A program made the position numbers and the translations under genes. DNA of 64,000 nucleotides, from positions 1 through 64,000 of the IMG/VR virus record IMGVR_UViG_3300046004_001292. The stretch is one strand, 5' to 3'. Within the stretch, counting starts at the first letter, position 1; each line of letters begins with the position of its first letter. Positions 8,398-17,500 of this stretch are shown here, piece by piece. Origin of the DNA: a virus. The notes under the pieces are model-generated. The model was not told the DNA's origin and made no database searches. It worked only from the letters and a program-made list of their open reading frames with translations.

Positions 8398-8415
8398 CCC
8401 AACCCAAGGATTTTT

Positions 8416-11376
8416 ATGACACCGCTGGAGTTCTTAGCGGCTGTTTTGCCGTCCCCGGGTCACGGGTACTATTGCGCGGCAGAACTGAGCACAACAAAGA
8501 AGGAGCACAAATATGCTGAAGACATCGAGGGGCTCGACCCCGCCATAAACAAGTGGCACGCCGCAAACAAGGACGTCTACTTCGCGCTGGCCACGTTCGA
8601 GAAGTCCGGCTCACGCTTGGCTGACAACGCGCAGTTCGTGAAGGCCCTGTTTGTTGACATGGACGGGTACGCGTCCAAGAAGGCCGCAGCATTGGCGCTC
8701 AGTGAGTTTCTGGACAAGACAGGCTTGGCCGCGCTGGGCACCCCGTGGGTGGTGGGTTCGGGCGGTGGGCTGCACTGCTACTGGCCGCTGGACAAAGAGG
8801 TCGACATTACCTCTTGGAAACCTGTTGCTGAGAACTTCAAACGGCTGTGCAAGCAAGAAGACCTGCGCATCGACATGACGGTGACAGCCGACTCGGCCCG
8901 CGTTCTGCGCGTGCCGGGCACAACCAACTTCAAGAAGAAGTACGACACACCCCGCCCTGTGAAGCTCATGAGCACAGGCGACACCTTCTCGCTGGAGCAG
9001 ATAGAAACTGTCATCAATGACGTTCTGGTGCCCGAGATGCAAGCGCCAAAGTTCGAGGCCATTCCCGGACGGCGGCTCAAACGCGAACCCAACGCAGCGC
9101 AGATCAAGCTCATGCAAAACAGCGTGACGCTGTTTGAAAACATCCACGCCCGCACCGAGGCTGGCGTGGGCTGTGCACAGTTGGCCAACTACATTGCCAA
9201 CCCCAAGGAAGACGGCCTTGAGCCGATCTGGCGCGGGATGCTTTCATGGACCAAGGTCTGTGAGGACGGCGAAGACTGGTCCAAGTGGTTGAGCGACCTG
9301 CACCCCTATCCCGCCGAGCGCATGCGCCAGAAGCTGGCCGAGATTAAAGGGCCGTACCCCTGCACGAAGATGGACGGCGAGAACCCGGGGCTGTGCAATA
9401 GCTGCCCCCACTTTGGCAAGATCACCAACCCCTTGGCGCTCGGGCGCGAGGTCAAGACCGACAACACTGAGAAAGACGTTGTGGTGGACTACGAAGCGCC
9501 CAACGTGCCGGACGATGTGGACTTGATGTTCGACATGCCCGACGAGGCCACGGACATCGACATGGGGGAGGACTCCCCACACCAGAAGGTCAGAAGGCCC
9601 AAGGCCCCGCGTGGATTCAGCTACGGCACCAACGGCGGCGTCTACTGTGAGCGCGAGGACAAGGACGGCGAAGGCAAGAAGTTCACCAAGCAGATTCAGG
9701 TGCTGGCCTACGACATGTTTGTCGTGGACATGCTCAAGCAAGAGACCGACTACGTTGTGCACCTTGTGGCGCTGCACCCCATGGGGGCCAAGAACGTGAC
9801 GATGCCCAGCAAGCACGTGGTGTCCAAGGACGAGACTGTGAAGTTCTTGGCCAGCCAGAACATTATTGCCAGCTACGGCAAGGGCAACGACCAGAACCTG
9901 TTTGATTACGTCAGGGCCTGCGTGGAAGAGGCTTCACTGGCCAAGAAGGCTGTGGACATACCGCTGCAGTGCGGCTGGCAAAAGGACGGCTCGTTCGTCT
10001 ACAACTACCGCGTGTTCACGCCTGACGGCCGCGAGCTGACGGTGCCCATGCCCGGCTTGGAGAACATCAACAAGAACACCAGCAGCAGCGGCACGCTCGA
10101 CGACTGGCGGCAGTTCTGGGACTTGATGGCCAAGCGCAAGATGAATACCATGCTGGCCATGTGCCTTGACAGCTTCGGCTGCTCGTTGATGCGCTTCTCG
10201 GAGTACGAAGGCTTTGTCTGGCACATCGGCTCCACGGAGTCAGGCACGGGTAAGTCACTCACGCTGAGCGCCAAGGCGGGCGTCTGGGGGCACCCGATCC
10301 ACTACCGCACAGGCAAGGGCACATCCCCCGTGGCCATGCAACAACGCGCAGGCCTGCTCAACAGCATGCCGCTCCTGATCGACGAGATCACCAGCAAGGC
10401 GCGTGGTGATCTGGAGTGGGCACCGACCTTCATCTTCGACCTGACAGAAGGCCAAGGCAAGGAGCGCATGGAGTCCGGCTCCAACAAGGAGCGCGTCAAC
10501 AACAGCACATGGAAGCTGACATGCACGATGACCTCCAACACACACCTGACCGACTATATGTCGGGTGCACGCAAGCACAGCTCCAACGGCGAGATGCTGC
10601 GCATGCTGGAGTGGACCCCCAACCAAGCGCTCAAGTGGGCCGACGAGGACCGTGAAGCGCTCAAGAAGATCAAGACAAACTACGGTGTGGCTGGCGAAGC
10701 GTGGGTCCGCTGGATGGTCAAGAACCAAGACGCGTGCGCAGCGATGTGGAAACGCATGCACGAGCGCCTCAAGAACGAGTTTGAGTTCGTGGACGACGAG
10801 CGCTACTGGCATGCAGGCTGCACGGCCATCTTGGTGGCCGCAATGCTGACGGGTCCGAAGTATGCCAACTTGTTGAACGTGCCGGTCACTGGCGTGCTCG
10901 AAGCCCTGCGGGAACTGGTCAAGAGCGCTCGGAGCACTTTGCGGCGCAGCGTGCGCACGGCGGAGGACGTGCTCAACGCCTACACCCGGGACAACTACGG
11001 CAGCTTCGTGGTGCTGTGGAAGACCGACGACAAGCGCATCCTCACCGCATGGGGCACCGGGGACACCGTGGAGAAGTCGATCACGCGCAACAAAGTGCTG
11101 GGCCGCATTGAGCACAACACGTTGCAGACAGGCTTTGTCGAGTACTTTATTGAGGAGCAACTGCTCAAGCAGCACTGCGTTTCAATGAGCTTCGGCTACG
11201 CCGACTTCAAGAAGCAGCTCGAAGCCAAGGTCGGCTGGCACGTCAGCTACACGAAGAAGGACATGCTGGCCAAGACCAACGGACCCAACATGCGCGTCAA
11301 CGTGATGCACATCAGCCGCAGGGCGGACGACATTGATGAAGCTGAACTACCCTTGGTCCCGCCTGCAGCCGGGTGA
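8416..11376 (+). CDS. Primase-polymerase fused to superfamily 3-like/DUF927 helicase
   Basis: 986 aa. The N-terminal part resembles archaeo-eukaryotic primases (prim-pol): D-x-D in LFVDMDGY (D81, D83), a GSGGGLHCYWPL strand with H120, and RVLRVPGTTNFK near 165-176. A Cys-bearing middle (PGLCNSCPHF) may bind metal. The C-terminal ATPase has Walker A STESGTGKS (about 604-612) and Walker B LLIDEIT (about 652-658), in the style of DUF927 helicases. It should both prime and unwind at the phage fork, working with the family A polymerase. An acidic tail follows. The family's usual length is 750-1000 aa. Confidence 0.88.
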   Translation: MTPLEFLAAVLPSPGHGYYCAAELSTTKKEHKYAEDIEGLDPAINKWHAANKDVYFALATFEKSGSRLADNAQFVKALFVDMDGYASKKAAALALSEFLDKTGLAALGTPWVVGSGGGLHCYWPLDKEVDITSWKPVAENFKRLCKQEDLRIDMTVTADSARVLRVPGTTNFKKKYDTPRPVKLMSTGDTFSLEQIETVINDVLVPEMQAPKFEAIPGRRLKREPNAAQIKLMQNSVTLFENIHARTEAGVGCAQLANYIANPKEDGLEPIWRGMLSWTKVCEDGEDWSKWLSDLHPYPAERMRQKLAEIKGPYPCTKMDGENPGLCNSCPHFGKITNPLALGREVKTDNTEKDVVVDYEAPNVPDDVDLMFDMPDEATDIDMGEDSPHQKVRRPKAPRGFSYGTNGGVYCEREDKDGEGKKFTKQIQVLAYDMFVVDMLKQETDYVVHLVALHPMGAKNVTMPSKHVVSKDETVKFLASQNIIASYGKGNDQNLFDYVRACVEEASLAKKAVDIPLQCGWQKDGSFVYNYRVFTPDGRELTVPMPGLENINKNTSSSGTLDDWRQFWDLMAKRKMNTMLAMCLDSFGCSLMRFSEYEGFVWHIGSTESGTGKSLTLSAKAGVWGHPIHYRTGKGTSPVAMQQRAGLLNSMPLLIDEITSKARGDLEWAPTFIFDLTEGQGKERMESGSNKERVNNSTWKLTCTMTSNTHLTDYMSGARKHSSNGEMLRMLEWTPNQALKWADEDREALKKIKTNYGVAGEAWVRWMVKNQDACAAMWKRMHERLKNEFEFVDDERYWHAGCTAILVAAMLTGPKYANLLNVPVTGVLEALRELVKSARSTLRRSVRTAEDVLNAYTRDNYGSFVVLWKTDDKRILTAWGTGDTVEKSITRNKVLGRIEHNTLQTGFVEYFIEEQLLKQHCVSMSFGYADFKKQLEAKVGWHVSYTKKDMLAKTNGPNMRVNVMHISRRADDIDEAELPLVPPAAG

Positions 11377-11530
11377 GGGCTTTTTCGTCCCGGCCATTGA
11401 TACGGAGAAAGCCCGAGAACTCGGGTTGCGCTCAGCGGTAGCTCAGCGCCTCCGTATCAAAGCCGTGGCCGTCATCAAGGACGGGATGCTCGGGGTTTGG
11501 TTTTACCGCCCCCCTCGCCCACCTCACTGA
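11336..11530 (+). CDS. Small hypothetical protein, 64 aa
   Basis: Begins inside the last 41 bp of the primase gene and ends the plus-strand module. Basic, with LGLRSAVAQRLRIKAVAVIKDG near the centre, of which the hydrophobic part could be a strand pair. Its stop overlaps the last 7 bp of the opposing 2619-residue gene, so the two modules converge without a spacer. No clear Shine-Dalgarno is visible, hence moderate confidence. Confidence 0.5.
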   Translation: MKLNYPWSRLQPGEGFFVPAIDTEKARELGLRSAVAQRLRIKAVAVIKDGMLGVWFYRPPRPPH

Positions 11531-14500
11531 TCCTGCACTTGCCGCACACGCTGGGTGAAGCGCTTCGCCGCCTCGTCCGCCGCTTTCTCAAGGTTGTCGA
11601 TCCGCACCCGCTTCTCGGCGGCAGTCAGGTCACTGCGCTCCTGAGTTCTGCGCAGGTCCGCGTTGATGCGCCCCACCAACTGGCGGTATTGCCCGGCAGC
11701 CGAGGCCACGGCCAGACGCGCACGGTTCTCGTCACGGTAGGCCACGGCGTCTTCCCGGCGACCTTCTGCCACGAGCTTGTTGAGCGTCGTCTTGGCGGTC
11801 ATGGCCTTCTCTGCCATCTCGTACGCAACGTCCTTGTCGCCTCCGCCGTACTTCTTCTGGAAGGCAGGGCCAAGCACAGGCAGCTCGGACAAGCGCTTCT
11901 CTGGGGCCTCGCCCTTGCCTTCCCGGGCAAACAACCCGTTGGTGGTAGCAACAACAGCCAGCGGCAGCACGCCAAAATAGCCGCGCACAATGTGCTCGAT
12001 CTGGATGGGAGACAAGATAGGCAGCGCCTTGCTCATCGCCTTGGCCAGCTCCGTGGTGTTGGCGTTGTAGCGCTCCTCGGTGTCCATGCCTTGGAAGCGG
12101 CGGGACTCGATGTCGCTGCCTGACATGAAGTTCTTGTTGGTCCAGACCTCGAACGCAGGCTTGACGATCTGTGGGATGCCCATGGACGAGTACCCGGGGA
12201 TCGAGTTCAAGAACATGTCCTTGAGCGCCTTCCACTGCTCTTTGCTGTCGGTCTCGGCACGCATGCCGTCCACAGCGGCCACGGCCAGCGAGTAGAAGTA
12301 ACCGGCTTCAAACGGGATGGGCAGTTTGATTGGCTCGTCCAGCCCGGGGATTGGCAAGAAGAAGTTGGTGTACTTGTCCCGTGGGCGTGCGTTGCGGAAG
12401 GTCTCGTCATCTTCCATGGCCATGGCGTAGACGAGGCCGGTGGCCACCAACAGCATGGCGTTGTTGAAGAACTTGCGCTTGATCTGTTGCTGCTCCTCAA
12501 ACGGCATGTTGCCACGCGCTGCCTTGAACAGCACGTTCAGACCCTGAATCTGGGCGTTGAAGAACGGGATCAATCGGCTGGCGTACTGCAGCGTTGGAGA
12601 CAGGCCGCGCTTGTAGAAGTTCATGGACTCCATGGTCATCATGTCGGCTTCGACATCGGACAGACCGTTGGCCTCGGCGTTCTCGTACACCAGTGAGCGT
12701 GTGGCGGCATCGGCACGCAGCGCGGCACGGTCAGCCGCAGCAAACACCTTGTCCATCACGCTCTGGTCTTTGCCGCTGGCGATCTGCAGCGCCATCTTTT
12801 TCATGTCCGAAGTGTCGCCCGCAAAGATGCCGGACTGCACCAAGCCCTTTTCCAGCAGCTTCATCTGAGCGTCACTGGTGCCCCGGTTCATGCGCACGAA
12901 CTCTTTGCCCGCCTTGAGCACGGCAGTGAACGCGTTGTAGTTCAGGCCACCCGTGAACGCAGCGGCCATGGGGTCACGGATCAACTGGCGCGCAATGTAC
13001 AGCGGCGTGCGGGTCACGCCCGAGCGCAGCAGATCGGCAGCCACGCCGCCCAGCTTCAAGAACTCGGGCAGCGCCAGATGTGAGCCTTCCAAGCTCTGCA
13101 CCAACAACTCAGCAGGAACGCCTTCGGCCGCAGTGCCCTTGGTCTCCACCTTGAGCCAGCGCTCGCCTGTGTCCTTCTCGTTGTTGGGGTCGGGCTCTTG
13201 CTTGAAACGGATCACGCCCGGGTCAGCCGGACCGGTGCCGGAGTGAATCTGCATCACGTCCGACTTCTTGCCCATGGCCTGCAACGCGTAGGCCACGTTC
13301 TTTGTGGCCATGTTGGTCAGCGCCATGTCGGTCAGCAAGAACGTGTTCAGCGGCAGCGACTCGTTGAGCGGCAAGATTTTGGTCTCACCACCTTTGAGCG
13401 ACGCGAGGTACGGCTGGCGGCGGATGTCACCGATCGAGACCATCACGTTGTTGCCAAAGTTCAGCTCGGCCATGCCGTTGTCCTTGACGCGGTAGTAGGG
13501 CACGTAGTCCCCACCGGCCAGCAACTTCTCAGCAACCTGTTTTGGAATGGCACCAGAAGCGGCCAAGAAGCTGATCTGCCCCTTGTTGTAGGCGTTGTAC
13601 GCCCGGCGCACGGCTTCGAGTGACTTCTCCAGCGCTGGGTCAGCTTCGACAGCCGCCATGGCAGCGTCCAGCTTCTCTTGCGTCACGCCCAGTTCCCCGA
13701 GGTCCAGCTTCGACAGGCCTTTGTTGGCTGCGCGCTGGGCGATCATGTACGTGGTGGCCACGTCGATCTTGCTCTGGGTGTCGGTGCCGGGCATGTCTGC
13801 GATGGCGTCGAACACATCCTTGGCGCTGTGCTTGTTGGTGCTGCGCACGCCGTAGAAGCCCTTGGCATCTTTGTACAGCTCCAGCGGGCCCATGCTCATG
13901 ACGGTGTACGCCACGGGCATCTTCTGGTCGGCCTTCAGCACGTTGTACATGGCCTGCGTGAACTTGGTGTCGTCACCCATTTCGGCAGCGCCCGCCTTGA
14001 ACACCTCACGCAGCCCGGCACGCATGTCCACACCCTGCATCTCAGCCTGCAGCGCCACGGAGTCACCCAGCTTTTGCTTGAGCGTTTTGGGCTGGGCCAC
14101 GATGTCCCGAGACAGCGCCTCGATGGCATTGGCAGATGTTTCGGGCTCTGCCCGCATAGGGCTTACGTCCGCCAAGAAACCACCAGCGGGGGCTTTGCCG
14201 CTGTAAATTTCATTTTTGGTTACATCCAAAACTTCTTCGGTAAGCGCCACAGCTTCTGCAAACAGCGACTGCGCAGCTTTACCCGGCATGTTAAAGAATT
14301 GCGCCAGTGTTTCAACAAAGCGTGTGAAGATGCTCTTGCGTGGTTTGCTTGAAGGGATTTCTGCCAGCAGCTTCTGGAACTCACGGTTTGCAAAAAGTTC
14401 GGCCACAAACTCTTTGTGGTTTGTGAGTCCGTAAATTCCGGCAGGAGTTTGCGCCAGCCCCATCTTGTGGTTGCGAAAATATGCGCGCCCTTCGGGTGTA

Positions 14501-17500
14501 GCCAACCAAGACGCCGTTTGCTGCCGCAGCGACTCCATTTGGTCTGCCAAATCAGTGCGTAGTTGCATGCCCCGTACCGTGGCCGCATGTGTAAGCTCGT
14601 GCAACAAAACTTTGTTGGCGCTCATCCCCGCTGTAACAGGGGCGCGAGTGTAAATCACGTCGTGGCGTGAACTGTAAATACCTGCAGCGTTTCCCTTGAG
14701 CAGCCGATCAATTGCGTAAACCCGCCCTGCCCCTTCTTGTACAGGCGCTGCAGCAAACACGTCTGCGAGTTTCTCAAACAGCGCACGAACTTGCGGCGAC
14801 GTTGTGCGTTTTGCGCCGTACCGAGCCGCTTCGGCAAACGTCATCCCGTGGAAAGGAGCGTCTTTGACGAACGTCGTGCCTAAGTTTTTTGCAACTTGAT
14901 CTGAGGTGTAGTCTTCCGCCGTGTTACGTACGGGCTTTTGCGTAGGGGCTATCGCCGCTTTTTTAGCAAGCAGTGTTTTTACGGGTACACGCGGTGCTAC
15001 TTTTGGCTCAGTGTCCGAAAAATCTTCAACTCGCATTTTCCTAAGTTCGGCCAGCAGTTGCGTATCCTCCGCAACGTATTCCCGATACTTTGGGTTACCG
15101 GAAAAAACTTCGAGGTCGGACTTTGTTTCCGCAATTGCTTTTGCTAGTGCGTCACGAATCTTTTCTGAAAAAGGAATTGCGCGGCGATCTCGGCCTACTT
15201 GGCGTTGGACCGCAACCGCTGCTGCGGCTTCCGCTGTGTCGTCTGTTGGGAGTGCGCCTTTGTAATACACGGGGATGTATTTGAGTCTTAGAGCCTCTGA
15301 GGAACGCAACAAGTCTTGCGCTAACCTTTCTCGCGCACGCGCTTGCATTTTTTCAAGCGTTGTCGGGCCACCAATCTCAACGGCAGCGCCGCCGGGCTCA
15401 CCCTTGCCTTCAAACAAAGTCTTCTGAGGCTGGCGTGCTTTGGCTGCTTGCGAGCGTGTAAGAGGTTCGCCGGATGTTGATGCGCCGGTTGTGCGCACAC
15501 TTGCGTCTTCTACGCGCCGCGCACTTGCTTGCTCGCGCTCTTCAGCAGTGGGCTTGGCCCGGACTTTTGCTGCGGAGGGTGCTTCAAGTTCGATGCGTCC
15601 TTCCGAGATCATGCCGGACAACCACTCTTCCCGCGCAATCACGTCTGCCAGTTGTTTGATCTGCGACTTCATGCCGACCCAGATAACGTCAGTGTTGCTC
15701 AGCTCCGCTTTTGCTCGTGCAAGTTCGGCCTCCGCCACGTCCAGCTTAGGGCCAAGGGCATCGCGCTCTGTCGCAGACTTAGCCTGCTTGTACGCTTTGG
15801 CCAACGCATCGCGCAGATTTTGTTTGGGCTCCACCATGTCCCGGCCAAGCGCGGCTTTAGATTTGTCTTGCGACTGCTTGATGGTTTTTTCGAGCGCCGT
15901 GATGCGCGCGCGATAACCGCCCAAAACCCGAGCAGGGTCGCCGCCGATGGCTATTTTTTCGCCAGCGGTCAGGTCTGGCAGTGTGCCGCCTTTTTCTCGT
16001 GCAAGCAGCTGGGCTTCGGTCAGCGCAGGGTACTGCGTGGCCTTGTCGTACAGCGGCAGGTTGTTGAGCGCCTGTTCTGCAGGTTTGATGCGCCCCGCTG
16101 CCACCTGCGCGTTGCGTTCAGCTTGGCGAACAGCCTCGTCAGCGCGTTTCTTGTCAGCGGCGTCTTTGCGCATACGGTTCTGCAGCTCTTTGTTCTCCTC
16201 CTGCAAAACGCCCAGCTCTGTCTGCACCGCCCGCAACTCTTGCTTGGCTTGGTCGATTCGCTCGACCGAAGGAGCCTTGTCAATAAGTGCGGTCAGCTTT
16301 TGAACGGCTGCAAAAGACTGCAACTGCCCATCCAACACCGACAGCGCGGAGTTGAGAAGCGCCATGTCTGTTTGAGCGTCTTGTAGCTGTGCATTGACGG
16401 CGTCAATGTTTGCCACCAGCTCTTGCACACCACCTTCGTTGTAGCCTTGTTCGATGACTTGCTTACGCGCTTGCTTGAGGTCTTCAATTGCGCCAGCCAA
16501 CACCATGCGGTCCACCGTGGACTTACCGGCTGCCGCACGGATGTCCGCCATGTCGCGTTTGGCTTTGGCCACGTCTTTGTTGGCTTTTATGATTGCGTCA
16601 GCGTTGCGGTACTCGGCGTACTGCTTGAGGATGTCCTCAATTTCGGCCACGAGCGCGTTGGCACGTTTTTCCAAAGCAGGGATAGCCTGCGCGCGCTTGG
16701 CAATTTCTTCGTCGCGTCGCAGTTGCTGGCGCAAGTTCTGCACAAACTTGCTCTTCATGAACATCTGGAATGCGCCACGATTGCCTTTGATGGCCCCGAG
16801 CTTTTCTTGCTCTTCTGGGAACAGCGACTTCTGCCCGGTATCGACTCGCGCAGCCTCTTCCTGCATGCGCAGCGGCTCGCTCAACTCGCGTGCCAGAGAC
16901 AACTCGCCCGCGCGCGCAGAAGGACCACGCAGCGTTGAAGGTTGTGTGTCCGCCACGCGCTTGGTAACGTCGGCTGCGCCCCGCACGCCTGTGCGGCGGT
17001 CTTCGACATCTGGTTGGGCAATAGGCGTCTTCAATCCTGACGCTGCTTGGCCCGGTTGTGCTCCAGTGATCTGGCGCACTTGGCTGGTGCCTGCTTCTGT
17101 TGGCGCGGTAGTGGACGCCTGCGCTTGCTGTTCTGCCGAAGGGGGGAAAGTTTGCAGGTCCAGTGTGCGGCTCTGACCTTTACGCGGCACGCCTTCCGCA
17201 CCGCTTTCAATCTTGGCCAACTGTTCGTCCAACAAAACAAAATAGTCAGCCCCCGACTGCGGCAACGCTTTCTCGGCGCGGAGCAAGAGGTCTGCTGCTT
17301 CAGGAGACAGGTCATAAGCGGCCAGCACACGGTTGAGCCGGTCTGCCAACTCTTCCCGGGTAACGGGTGCGGTGCCTTCGTTGCGGCCACGAAGTTTGAA
17401 TTCAGCGCCGGGTACTCGGCGCAAGTTGCGGGCTTTTTCTTCCTCGGCCGTGAACGTGACGTCGTCGCCTGTCAGCTTCTGCTGCATCTGCCCCATGGCA

